Below, one piece after another: positions 8,412-16,038 of a stretch of DNA of 64,000 nucleotides. How positions within the stretch are numbered: position 1 is the first letter of the stretch; each line of letters opens with the position of its first letter. The stretch lies in contig JAMPHD010000005.1 of NCBI GenBank assembly GCA_023663635.1, positions 1 through 64,000 on the forward strand. Direction: 5' to 3'. Source of the DNA: Acetatifactor muris. GTDB taxonomy: Bacteria > Bacillota > Clostridia > Lachnospirales > Lachnospiraceae. A program made the translations under genes and the position numbers. The notes beneath the pieces were generated by a model. That model made no database searches, was not told where the DNA came from, and was given only the letters and a program-made list of their open reading frames with translations.

Positions 8412-9332
8412 CTAGTCCTCCCGCCGCAACGAATAATTGAGCATCGGCTCATCGTCGATAAAATTGATCTCATCGTTTAAGTAAACCTGATAATTGTTCC
8501 AGGTCTCCTCCAACATCTCCAGATTCTGCTTGACCTCCTGAGGCCGTTTGAGACACATGGCCACCACCAACGCGTTGATGACGCTCAGGGGAGCCACCAG
8601 AGAGTCCACGATGGAGACCATATCGCTGCGTGCCAACAGATTGCAGGAGGAGTACAGATTCATGGGAGAATGGATGCTGTCGGTGATGGCGATCACCTTG
8701 GCATTCCGGTCATTCGCAAATTCCATGGCCTTCAGCGTCCTCATGGAATATCGCGGGAAACTGATGCCGATAAAGCAATCCTTCTCACTGATGTGGATCA
8801 TCTGCTCAAAGGTCTCGCTGACGCTGGTGGTGTTCAAAAGCACCACATTGCCCCGGATCATGTTCAGATAAAACTGCAGAAAACCGGCCAAGGGCTCATT
8901 GCTCCGAAGTCCCATGACATATACCGTCTCCGCCTCCAGGATCGTGGTGACGGCGCTCTCAAAGGCCGCCGCGTCCAGATTCTCTATGGTGTGCTGCAGT
9001 TTCTCCATATCCGCGTTCATCACGGAGGTGAGTATCTCCGACTGGGAGCTCTTGCCGTATTTGGCATCCATGCGCTGCACACTGTTGAGTTTGCCCTTCA
9101 CGCAGTCCTCCAATGCCCTCTGCAGCTGCGGGTAACCGTCATAGCCGATGCCCGCCGCAAAACGCACCACCGTGGACTCGCTGATACCCAAAGTCTCGCC
9201 CAATCTGGCCGCCGTCATGAACACGGCCTGATCGTAATGCTCAGAGATATATTTTGCGATCGCCTTGTGGCTCTTGCTCATCTTGTCGTATTTTTCGCTG
9301 ATCCTGCTCAGCACGTCATATTGTTGAATCAT
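8412..9332 (-). CDS. MurR/RpiR-family transcriptional regulator with SIS domain
   Basis: The 306-aa protein has an N-terminal HTH_6 domain (residues 1-78) with TAARLGETLGISESTVVRFAAGIGYDGYP. A SIS sugar-phosphate-binding domain follows (about residues 115-250; VYVMGLRSNEPL, NTTSVSETFEQM, FIGISFPRYSMRTL). Such regulators respond to phosphosugars. The start at 9332 (MIQQYDVLSR) follows AGGGGT. A hairpin and a GAAAG/CTTTC palindrome lie just upstream and may be its operators. No sugar catabolic gene is adjacent, so the regulon is unclear. Confidence 0.85.
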   Translation of the reverse strand: MIQQYDVLSRISEKYDKMSKSHKAIAKYISEHYDQAVFMTAARLGETLGISESTVVRFAAGIGYDGYPQLQRALEDCVKGKLNSVQRMDAKYGKSSQSEILTSVMNADMEKLQHTIENLDAAAFESAVTTILEAETVYVMGLRSNEPLAGFLQFYLNMIRGNVVLLNTTSVSETFEQMIHISEKDCFIGISFPRYSMRTLKAMEFANDRNAKVIAITDSIHSPMNLYSSCNLLARSDMVSIVDSLVAPLSVINALVVAMCLKRPQEVKQNLEMLEETWNNYQVYLNDEINFIDDEPMLNYSLRRED

Positions 9333-9345
9333 ATTTATACCCCTG

Positions 9346-9361
9346 GCGTGCTTCAGCACGC
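9346..9361. promoter_or_regulatory. GCGTGC/GCACGC hairpin in the RpiR leader
   Basis: GCGTGCTTCAGCACGC forms a six-bp stem with a TTCA loop, 14 bases upstream of the RpiR start codon. There is no T-run, so a terminator is unlikely. It may be an operator or may affect translation. Confidence 0.4.
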
Positions 9362-9374
9362 ATACCGGTCAATA

Positions 9375-9394
9375 TTTGAAAGTTTACTTTCAAA
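9375..9394. promoter_or_regulatory. Candidate RpiR operator (GAAAG-N4-CTTTC palindrome)
   Basis: TTTGAAAGTTTACTTTCAAA is an eight-bp inverted repeat with a TTTA loop. It lies between the tetR stop and the RpiR gene. RpiR-family regulators in Firmicutes often bind palindromes built on GAAA...TTTC, so autoregulation is plausible. Without a T-run it is not a terminator. Confidence 0.45.
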
Positions 9395-9395
9395 C

Positions 9396-9968
9396 TTATA
9401 CCCCTGCAAATGCATTGTAGCAGTTGCCCAAAAGATCCAAGGTCTCCCTGTCGGAGAGATCATAATCGCCCGTGAGACTCATACACGCGGCGCCGTGAAT
9501 GAAGATCCACATCTTCATGAACAGATCCCCCGGCGACATACAGCCCGCCTCCTGCGCCTGACTGATCTCAAAGACCACATTGCCCTGAGCGCCGTTTAAG
9601 AGTTCATACATGCTCTTTCTTGAGACAACACTGCTCTCCGCATCGTTTCCCCCGCTCACAAAGAGCAGTTCAAACAGATGTCTCTCCTCTCTGGCAAAGG
9701 CGATATACGCCATCCCCAGATTGGAAAAGGGGGTCCTCCCCACCCTGGGATAGAGACTGTAGTAATCTTGGAAAAATTCTGCGGCCCGCTCATAGACGGC
9801 ATTCCAGAGCTCTTCCATGTTTTTGTATACCCTGAAAATAGGTTGGGTGGAACATCCGGCCTTCGCCGCCACCTTTCGGGCCGTCACATTGTCAAAGCCC
9901 TCCTGTCTGGTCATCTCGAAAGCGGTGTCTAAGATCATTTGAACTGTGATGGATTCCTTGCGAGCCAT
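9396..9968 (-). CDS. TetR-family transcriptional regulator
   Basis: The 190-aa protein has an N-terminal TetR helix-turn-helix (MARKESITVQMILDTAFEM, then VTARKVAAKAGCSTQPIFRVYKNMEELW). The helical C-terminal ligand domain is of the short type with HLFELLFVSGG and a terminal IHGAACMSLTGDYDLSD, resembling the WHG-type C-terminal domain. The start at 9968 begins the conserved HTH; an upstream in-frame ATG at 10013 would add 15 residues without a good ribosome binding site. Its promoter carries short inverted repeats, so autoregulation is likely. The target genes are unknown. Confidence 0.85.
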   Translation of the reverse strand: MARKESITVQMILDTAFEMTRQEGFDNVTARKVAAKAGCSTQPIFRVYKNMEELWNAVYERAAEFFQDYYSLYPRVGRTPFSNLGMAYIAFAREERHLFELLFVSGGNDAESSVVSRKSMYELLNGAQGNVVFEISQAQEAGCMSPGDLFMKMWIFIHGAACMSLTGDYDLSDRETLDLLGNCYNAFAGV

Positions 9969-10026
9969 ATTTTCCGTCGTCTCTCTTCCTGTCTTTGCGG
10001 TGTGCAGGGACATAATTTTCGATTCT

Positions 10027-10040
10027 ACAAGAACACTTGT
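10027..10040. promoter_or_regulatory. Candidate TetR operator overlapping the transcription start
   Basis: ACAAGAACACTTGT is an inverted repeat (ACAAG-N4-CTTGT) located immediately downstream of the -10 element of the tetR promoter. A related TTGT-N5-ACAA element overlaps the -35 region at about 10065-10077. Placement suits repression of its own gene. Confidence 0.5.
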
Positions 10041-10041
10041 T

Positions 10042-10071
10042 ATTTTACCTTCCGGGAAAGAACATTGTCAA
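10042..10071 (-). promoter_or_regulatory. tetR promoter, sigma-A type
   Basis: On the minus strand a perfect -35 TTGACA (10066-10071) and a -10 TAAAAT (10042-10047) are separated by 18 bases. Confidence 0.75.
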
Positions 10072-10206
10072 GTACAACATCTAGTGGTGAGGTTCCTTCC
10101 GCCGTCAACTCCGCTCCGGATCGGTATGTCCGGCCCAAGGGCCTAATGCGTAAGGCGGCGCCGGAATGCCCGAAATCGCGGCGGACATCCGCGGATGCCG
10201 GGACGC

Positions 10207-10248
10207 AAAAAGCCGCGGCAGCCACCAATCGGCGCCGCCACGGCTTTT
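10207..10248 (-). terminator. Terminator of the decarboxylase operon
   Basis: The GC-rich stem pairs AAAAGCCGCGGC with its imperfect complement GCCACGGCTTTT around a GC-rich loop, flanked by T/A-runs in both directions. It lies about 30 bases past the oadA stop. Confidence 0.75.
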
Positions 10249-10279
10249 CACCATTTTCTCATTTCATTTACAACTTCAT

Positions 10280-11707
10280 TTACACGGGATAGGCGCCGTT
10301 CTTCGTGTCGGCCTGTGTCATGTCAACCTTCTCCTGCTGTGCCTGACGATATTTGAAGAAATCGGTGGCAACCTGAGGGAACAGCGCATAGGACAGCACA
10401 TCCTCATCCTGCTGTTTCCACTCTGCCATCTCACCCTCGAGCTTATCCAACTCGTTCTCGATCAGATCGGCGTAACGGCAGGTGATCCTCTTCTCTCCGG
10501 GAATGACTTTGTCGATGACTTCCTGATTCATGGGTTTTACGGTCTGACCGTACTCGCCGCGCAAAACGGCCTTGGTCTCTTTGGTGGCCATCTTGTAGCG
10601 CTCGCCCATCAGCACGTTGAACACGGCCTGCGTGCCCACGATCTGAGAGGAAGGCGTAACGAGAGGGGGCTCGCCCAGATCTTTGCGGACCTGAGGGATC
10701 TCCTTGAGCACATCGTAGTATCTGTCCTCCGCGTTCTGCTCCTTGAGCTGGCTCACCATGTTGGAGAGCATACCGCCGGGAACCTGATACAGAAGGGTCT
10801 TAATATCCACGCCCATCACCTTGGGATTGAGCAGACCGCTCGCCAGGCACTCATCCCTGTAAGGGCGGAAATAGTCCGCGATCTCGGCCAACAGATTCTG
10901 GTCAAAGCCGGTGTCGTATTCTGTGCCCTTAAAGGTCTCCACCATCACTTCCGTCGCGGGCTGGGACGTACCCATGGCGAAGGGGCTCATGGCGGTGTCG
11001 ATCACGTCCACGCCGGCCTCCACGGCCTTCAGATAGGTCATGCTCGCCACACCGGAGGTATAATGGGTGTGCAGCTGGATCGGCAGCTTGGTAGCGCTCT
11101 TCATGGCGGAGATCATCTCGGTGGCCTTGTAGGGCACCAACAGACCCGCCATATCCTTGATACAGATGGAATCGGCTCCCATCTCCTCGATCTTCTTGGC
11201 CATGCCGGTCCAATACTCCAGAGTATACGCGTCGCCCAAGGTGTAGGACAGGGCAACCTGCGCGTGTCCGCGGCCTTCCTGCGCCTTGAACTTATTGGTG
11301 GCGTCCACGGCCGCCTGCAGATTGCGCAGATCGTTCAGACAGTCAAAGATACGGATCACGTCGATGCCGTTGGAGATGGATTTCTGTACGAAATACTCCA
11401 CCACATCGTCCGCGTAGGGTCTGTAACCCAGAATATTCTGCCCGCGGAACAGCATCTGCAGCTTGGTCTTCTTGAAACCGTCGCGCAGTTTTCTGAGTCT
11501 GTCCCAGGGATCTTCCTTCAGGAAACGCAGGGACGCGTCAAAAGTAGCGCCGCCCCAACACTCCACGGAATGATAGCCGACCCGGTCCATCTTCTCCACG
11601 ATGGGGAGCATCAGATCGGTGGGCATTCTGGTGGCGATCAGAGACTGATGGGCATCACGCAATATGGTTTCCGTAATTTTAATCGGTTTCTTAGCTTGTT
11701 CTGACAT
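10280..11707 (-). CDS. oadA: Oxaloacetate decarboxylase alpha / transcarboxylase 5S-type carboxyltransferase
   Basis: The 475-aa protein belongs to the HMGL-like carboxyltransferase family (OadA, PycB, transcarboxylase 5S). Signatures are ETILRDAHQSLIATR at residue 13, the carboxylated lysine in ICIKDMAG (Lys184, the same position as in transcarboxylase 5S) and the metal-binding HTH at 213-215. It has no C-terminal biotin domain; that function is supplied by the separate carrier at 12970-13344. It moves CO2 between oxaloacetate/pyruvate and carrier biotin. It is the last gene of the operon, behind AGGAGG, and is followed by a terminator. Confidence 0.88.
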   Translation of the reverse strand: MSEQAKKPIKITETILRDAHQSLIATRMPTDLMLPIVEKMDRVGYHSVECWGGATFDASLRFLKEDPWDRLRKLRDGFKKTKLQMLFRGQNILGYRPYADDVVEYFVQKSISNGIDVIRIFDCLNDLRNLQAAVDATNKFKAQEGRGHAQVALSYTLGDAYTLEYWTGMAKKIEEMGADSICIKDMAGLLVPYKATEMISAMKSATKLPIQLHTHYTSGVASMTYLKAVEAGVDVIDTAMSPFAMGTSQPATEVMVETFKGTEYDTGFDQNLLAEIADYFRPYRDECLASGLLNPKVMGVDIKTLLYQVPGGMLSNMVSQLKEQNAEDRYYDVLKEIPQVRKDLGEPPLVTPSSQIVGTQAVFNVLMGERYKMATKETKAVLRGEYGQTVKPMNQEVIDKVIPGEKRITCRYADLIENELDKLEGEMAEWKQQDEDVLSYALFPQVATDFFKYRQAQQEKVDMTQADTKNGAYPV

Positions 11708-11747
11708 TTACGAAATTCCTCCTGTCTAAATATGTTGATTGGATCAC

Positions 11748-12899
11748 TCAAAACACGTTGAAGATTGCCATGAAAGTTCCGGCCGCCACAGCGGTGCCGA
11801 TCACGCCGGCCACATTGGGTCCCATGGCATGCATCAGCAGGAAGTTGGTGGGATCCGCCTCCGCGCCTACTTTCTGTGACACGCGGGCCGCCATGGGCAC
11901 TGCGGACACGCCGGCAGATCCGATCAAAGGATTGATCTTGCCCTTGGTCACCTTGCACATGATATTGCCGAAGACGACTCCCGCCGCGGTGCCGAACATG
12001 AACGCGATCAGACCCAAAAACACGATCTTCAGGGTGTCCAAATTCAGGAACGCCTCCGCGCTGGTGGTGGCTCCCACGGAAGTGCCCAACAGGATCACCA
12101 CGATGTACATGAGCGCGTTGGATGCTGTTTCCTGCAGCTGTCTCACCACTCCGGACTCCCTGAACAGATTGCCCAACATAAGCATGCCGACCAAGGGCAC
12201 GGTGGTGGGAAGGATCAGGCCTACCACGATGGTGACCACAACAGGGAACAGGATCTTCTCCAGTTTGGACACCGGGCGGAGCTGTCCCATCTTGATCTTG
12301 CGGGTCTCCTCCGTGGTGAGGAGTTTCATGATGGGCGGCTGAATGATGGGCACCAGTGACATATAAGAGTACGCTGCCACCGCGATAGGTCCCATGATCG
12401 CCGTCTGTCCAAGCTTACTTGCCAGGAAGATGGAGGTAGGGCCGTCCGCGCCTCCGATGATGGAGATGGCTGCTGCCGCCATGTCGTTAAAGCCCATGGC
12501 GATGGCACCGAAGTACGCGGCAAAGATACCGAACTGTGCCGCCGCGCCCAACAGGAAACTCTTGGGATTGGCGATCAGCGGTCCGAAGTCCGTCATGGCG
12601 CCGACGCCCATAAAGATCAGGGAGGGCAGGATCGCCCACTCATCCAATAAGTAAAAGTAATGCAGTAAGCCGCCGACTCCGTTCGCCGCATCCTCGGGAG
12701 CTATCATGATGTCAGGATAGATGTTCACGAGAAGCATACCGAACGCGATGGGAGTCAAAAGCAGAGGCTCAAACTCGTGTCGGATGGCTAAATAAAGGAA
12801 AAAGCACGCTATTGCAATCATGATATAGTTTCCGACGGTAAGATTAAAAAACGCCGTCTGATGTATCAGATTGTTGAGCGTATTTGCTACGTAATCCAT
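11748..12899 (-). CDS. oadB: Sodium ion-translocating decarboxylase beta subunit
   Basis: The 383-aa membrane protein is hydrophobic throughout, with about nine or ten helices. The family signature GGADGPTSIFLASKL is at residue 149, and its Asp152 corresponds to the sodium/proton-binding aspartate of OadB/GcdB. PMAARVSQK and FLLMHAMGPNVAGVIG near the C-terminus are also family motifs. It decarboxylates carboxybiotin and couples this to Na+ export. It lies between the biotin carrier and oadA with a good AGGAGG site. Confidence 0.93.
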   Translation of the reverse strand: MDYVANTLNNLIHQTAFFNLTVGNYIMIAIACFFLYLAIRHEFEPLLLTPIAFGMLLVNIYPDIMIAPEDAANGVGGLLHYFYLLDEWAILPSLIFMGVGAMTDFGPLIANPKSFLLGAAAQFGIFAAYFGAIAMGFNDMAAAAISIIGGADGPTSIFLASKLGQTAIMGPIAVAAYSYMSLVPIIQPPIMKLLTTEETRKIKMGQLRPVSKLEKILFPVVVTIVVGLILPTTVPLVGMLMLGNLFRESGVVRQLQETASNALMYIVVILLGTSVGATTSAEAFLNLDTLKIVFLGLIAFMFGTAAGVVFGNIMCKVTKGKINPLIGSAGVSAVPMAARVSQKVGAEADPTNFLLMHAMGPNVAGVIGTAVAAGTFMAIFNVF

Positions 12900-12969
12900 T
12901 TGTTGACCTCCTGTTGTTCCCGCATTGCCCGGAAATTCCGGGACAATGCCGTCTGATATTTTCGGGCGA

Positions 12970-13344
12970 TTAGTTCATGGTTGCCAGAAGCGCTCCGGCC
13001 TCAACCGCGTCGCCAACCGCCACATCAATACTCGCAACAGTGCCGTCCTGAGGAGCCACAACGGGAATCTCCATCTTCATCGCCTCGAGGATCACCACGG
13101 CGTCACCTGCCTTTACGGCCTGTCCCACGCTCGCCTCAAGCTTGAACACCTTGCCGGCGGCGCCTGCCTCGATCTTCACGCTGCCCGCTCCGCCCGCTGC
13201 CTTGGGTGCTGCCGCAGGTGCCGCCTTGGGAGCCGCCTTAGGCGCCGCGGGAGCCTTTGCCGCCACGGGTGCGCCTGTGGACGCGCCCTCCTCCACTACT
13301 ACATCATATACGTTGCCATTTACGGTAATGGTATAATTTTTCAT
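12970..13344 (-). CDS. Biotin carboxyl carrier protein of the decarboxylase complex
   Basis: The 124-aa protein has an N-terminal beta segment (MKNYTITVNGNVYDV), an Ala/Pro/Lys-rich linker (residues 22-52) and a C-terminal biotinyl domain with the EAMKME motif (Lys90). It carries CO2 between the carboxyltransferases and OadB. This layout matches the GcdC/MmdC/1.3S carriers. Its ribosome binding site is GGAGGAAT. The linker is low complexity and may vary in length between strains. Confidence 0.92.
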   Translation of the reverse strand: MKNYTITVNGNVYDVVVEEGASTGAPVAAKAPAAPKAAPKAAPAAAPKAAGGAGSVKIEAGAAGKVFKLEASVGQAVKAGDAVVILEAMKMEIPVVAPQDGTVASIDVAVGDAVEAGALLATMN

Positions 13345-13367
13345 CTTTCTATTCCTCCATTTTCGGT

Positions 13368-14153
13368 TTAATAAGCTCTGCGTCTCTTGATGGAGCGCAC
13401 CACGAATCCGTCCGTGGAAACCGCGCCCTCGCTTGCCGCTATGGCCGCCGCGATGACAGCCACCAGTTCCAGGTCATCGGTCTCTTCCGCAGTCTCCTGC
13501 GCGCCGGCCGCCACCACCGTTGCGGCGGTCGTCTCTTTCACATTCTTCTTTCCCGACAGTTTCTCCTGAATCTTGGGAATGAAGTTAAAGCAGGAAATGA
13601 TCAGTGAGATCAGAATCAGCACCGCGAACACGGAAACCATTCCCAACAGGGTGTTCTGGGCCGCCTTGATCATGGAATCTCCCATGGTGCTCACCTTGCT
13701 CAAAGACGCCGACTCCACCTCAAAGAAAAAGTCGTTGGAGAATATGATCTCCGCCTGCGCATCCTGATCCGGTCCCGCGACGTCCACGCGGACAATGATC
13801 TGCTTGCCGCTGATCTCCGCCTCGGACCCGGTGATCTCACCGTATCCGCCGATATCCTCATAGGCGGCGGCAAAGGAATCCACCGCGGACAGGAACGCAT
13901 TGCCGTCCATCGTCAGCTCGTAGTTCTCCCACACGCGGTATTCCACTTCCTCCGCGGTATATTCTCTGAGTATGGCAGCCGAGGGAGTTTCCAACACGTC
14001 CTGAACGGCGGGTATCACCCGGTTCTGTGCCAGGATCACTGCCGTCTCCACTTTCTTCTGCTCATACTCAGTGAGCTGCTCATCGCCTCCGCATGCCGTC
14101 AACCCGAGGATACAGGCGATCATACATGTCAAAGTCCAAAATTTCTTCTTCAT
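13368..14153 (-). CDS. OadG-like subunit with lipoprotein signal
   Basis: The 261-aa protein starts MKKKFWTLTCMIACILGLTAC, a type II signal peptide with a lipobox cysteine. A middle extracytoplasmic domain of about 140 residues follows, then one transmembrane helix (about residues 170-192, GMVSVFAVLILISLIISCF) and a polar tail with an Ala-rich segment ending in VRSIKRRRAY. That TM-plus-tail resembles the OadG gamma subunit, which assembles the pump. The lipoprotein-like N-terminal extension is not part of classical OadG and is a Clostridia variant. The start follows AAAGGGTGAT. Confidence 0.75.
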   Translation of the reverse strand: MKKKFWTLTCMIACILGLTACGGDEQLTEYEQKKVETAVILAQNRVIPAVQDVLETPSAAILREYTAEEVEYRVWENYELTMDGNAFLSAVDSFAAAYEDIGGYGEITGSEAEISGKQIIVRVDVAGPDQDAQAEIIFSNDFFFEVESASLSKVSTMGDSMIKAAQNTLLGMVSVFAVLILISLIISCFNFIPKIQEKLSGKKNVKETTAATVVAAGAQETAEETDDLELVAVIAAAIAASEGAVSTDGFVVRSIKRRRAY

Positions 14154-14166
14154 ACAATCACCCTTT

Positions 14167-15576
14167 CTAAACGGTGCCATGTTTCTTTGCCGGCCCGTCT
14201 TCGCACTTTGTGAACAGCATCTCAAACGCGCCGATCACATACTTTCTGGTATCGGCGGGATTCACGATCTGATCCACATATCCTCTTCTGGCAGCATGAT
14301 TGACGTTTAACGTCATCTTCTCATACTCAGCGGCCTTCGCGTTGATCACCTCCGCGCCCTGACCGTCATACATGATCTTGGCGGCAAGCTTGCCGTCCAT
14401 GGAGCCGACCTGCGCCTCCGGCCATGCCATGGTGATATCCGCTCCCACGGCCTTGGAGTTCATGGCCACATACGCGGTGCCGAACGCCTTGTCCAAGATC
14501 ACGTTCACCTTGGGAACAGTCGCATTGGCAAAGGCATATGTAAGCCTTGCCGCAGCCTTGGCGATACCTTTCTCGGCGCTCACGCTGGCCTCATAGCCCT
14601 TCACATTGGTCAGGCTCAGCACGGGAATGTCGAAAGCGTCACAGAAATTCACAAAATCAGCCGCCTTCTCACAGCCGTTCACGGTGAGCACGGCATCCAT
14701 CTTCTCCGTCACCTTGCCGTTCTCATCACAGATCTCGCAGCGGTTGGCCACCGCGCCGACGGTCCTGCCGTTCAGACGCATGAAACCTGTCACCATCTGT
14801 TTGCCGTACTCCGCCTTCACCTCAAAGAAACGGTTGTCGTCGGCCAGAATGGACAGGGCGATGGAGGTATCTCCCGCGCAGCCCGCGATCTCGGGATTGA
14901 CGCGGTTCAGATCGTCATTGCACTCACCGTCGTCGGAGAGGAATCCGATCAGCTCACGGATTCCGGCGAGGATCTTTGCCTCGTCCGCCACCACATCCAC
15001 GATGCCGCTCTCTCCGGCCTGGAACGCGGCGGAGGAGGAATCACATTTGGTGATGACATTGCCGTCCAACGCATTGGGCGCGTTTACGAACAGCTTGGCA
15101 TTCTTCTCCTCCATAAAAGTAAAGTCCGTCAGCGTGGGAAACAGAGCCAGTCCGCCGCCGCAGGATCCGAGCACGGCAGTGATCTGAGGGATCACGCCGC
15201 TGGCGGCCGTCTGCTTTGCATATATGCTGCCGAATGCCGCAAGCGCATCCGTTCCCTCCTGCAGTCTCACGCCCGCGCAGTCGATCAGTCCGATGACGGG
15301 TGTTTCCGTCTTCATGGCCAGATCATAGAGATTCGCGATCTTTTTGGCATGCATCTCACCGATGGTTCCGTTCATCACCGAGACATCCTGACTGTAGACA
15401 TACACAAGATTCCCTTCGATCACCCCGTAGCCGGTAATACAACCGTCAGAAGGAGTTTCCGTCGGTTTCATATTGAAATCGGTAGCCCTTGCAGTGACAA
15501 GCCCGCCGATCTCAACGAAACTGTTGTCGTCGAGTAAAGCCGTAATTCTTTGACTCGCTTTTGAAGTAGTGCTCAT
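14167..15576 (-). CDS. Acyl-CoA carboxyltransferase (MmdA/12S-like)
   Basis: The 469-aa protein has the crotonase-fold carboxyltransferase pair. The N-terminal half includes VYVYSQDVSVMNGTIGEMHAKK and the acyl-CoA site GVRLQEGTDAL near residue 103. The C-terminal half includes FVNFCDAFDIPVLSLTNVKGY and KAFGTAYVAMNSK near 375. It transfers CO2 between biotin and an acyl-CoA such as methylmalonyl-CoA or a related substrate. It is first in an operon with OadG, biotin carrier, OadB and OadA. The exact acyl-CoA cannot be read from sequence. It is slightly shorter than typical MmdA (about 510 residues). Confidence 0.82.
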   Translation of the reverse strand: MSTTSKASQRITALLDDNSFVEIGGLVTARATDFNMKPTETPSDGCITGYGVIEGNLVYVYSQDVSVMNGTIGEMHAKKIANLYDLAMKTETPVIGLIDCAGVRLQEGTDALAAFGSIYAKQTAASGVIPQITAVLGSCGGGLALFPTLTDFTFMEEKNAKLFVNAPNALDGNVITKCDSSSAAFQAGESGIVDVVADEAKILAGIRELIGFLSDDGECNDDLNRVNPEIAGCAGDTSIALSILADDNRFFEVKAEYGKQMVTGFMRLNGRTVGAVANRCEICDENGKVTEKMDAVLTVNGCEKAADFVNFCDAFDIPVLSLTNVKGYEASVSAEKGIAKAAARLTYAFANATVPKVNVILDKAFGTAYVAMNSKAVGADITMAWPEAQVGSMDGKLAAKIMYDGQGAEVINAKAAEYEKMTLNVNHAARRGYVDQIVNPADTRKYVIGAFEMLFTKCEDGPAKKHGTV

Positions 15577-15624
15577 GCTTTCTGCCCTCCATTTATAATG
15601 ATAAATATGAAAACAAACTGATAC

Positions 15625-15638
15625 GGGGACAGGTCCCC
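15625..15638. promoter_or_regulatory. GGGGAC/GTCCCC inverted repeat in the decarboxylase leader
   Basis: GGGGACAGGTCCCC lies between the putative promoter (15656-15664) and the carboxyltransferase start. It may be an operator or a short RNA hairpin. Confidence 0.4.
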
Positions 15639-15655
15639 CTATTTTTGTCCATGAT

Positions 15656-15664
15656 AGTATAACA
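15656..15664 (-). promoter_or_regulatory. Extended -10 promoter of the decarboxylase operon
   Basis: The minus strand reads TGTTATACT, an extended -10 (TG-N-TATACT). No good -35 is visible at the expected spacing, because the upstream DNA is the terminator hairpin. Confidence 0.5.
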
Positions 15665-15665
15665 T

Positions 15666-15703
15666 AAAAAATGCAACTCGCCTAGAACGAATTGCATTTT
15701 TTT
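15666..15703. terminator. Bidirectional terminator ending the injection-system operon
   Basis: AAAAAATGCAA and TTGCATTTTTT flank a loop with an additional TCG/CGA pairing. It lies just past the XRE gene stop and before the decarboxylase operon promoter. Confidence 0.75.
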
Positions 15704-15776
15704 AACAAAATTTTCATGCCGTCAAAATCCGGACTTTCCAAACGCCTCCCCGCACCTCCGCCGTCGCCGACGGCAC

Positions 15777-15998
15777 TCATTTTCTGCTGTCCAACCCCAA
15801 GAAATAATCCGCCGTCACCTTATACAGTTTGCACAGCGATATGGCCTTCTCTATGGGAAGCGCGTTTCTCCCCGTCTCATAGCGGGAATACACACGCTGG
15901 TCTATATTCAGATAAGCTGCCACTTCCTTTTGTCTCAAGTCATGGTCCTCCCGCAGCTCCCTCATCATCATCACATAGTCTTTCCTCATACGCTCCAT
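15777..15998 (-). CDS. Small XRE-family regulator, last gene of the contractile system operon
   Basis: The 73-aa protein is a bare Cro/CI-type helix-turn-helix: MRELREDHDLRQKEVAAYLNIDQRVYSRYETGR, followed by ISLCKLYKVTADYFLGL. It has no effector domain. It follows the AAA+ gene by 40 bases with GGAAGAGG ahead of its ATG and is on the same strand, so it is probably co-transcribed with the 16-kb contractile operon. The 18-bp inverted repeat at 31743-31760 is a candidate target for it, which would give feedback control of the operon. This link is inference. Confidence 0.8.
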   Translation of the reverse strand: MERMRKDYVMMMRELREDHDLRQKEVAAYLNIDQRVYSRYETGRNALPIEKAISLCKLYKVTADYFLGLDSRK

Positions 15999-16038
15999 GC
16001 CTCTTCCGTCCGGATTCCATCCCGCGGGAGCCGGACCC

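Larger units (their letters stand above)
9969..10279. other. Intergenic region between oadA and tetR
   Basis: This stretch of about 310 bases holds the oadA terminator (10207-10248), the tetR promoter and its inverted repeats (10027-10071), and GC-rich sequence between. I see no convincing gene in it. Confidence 0.6.
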
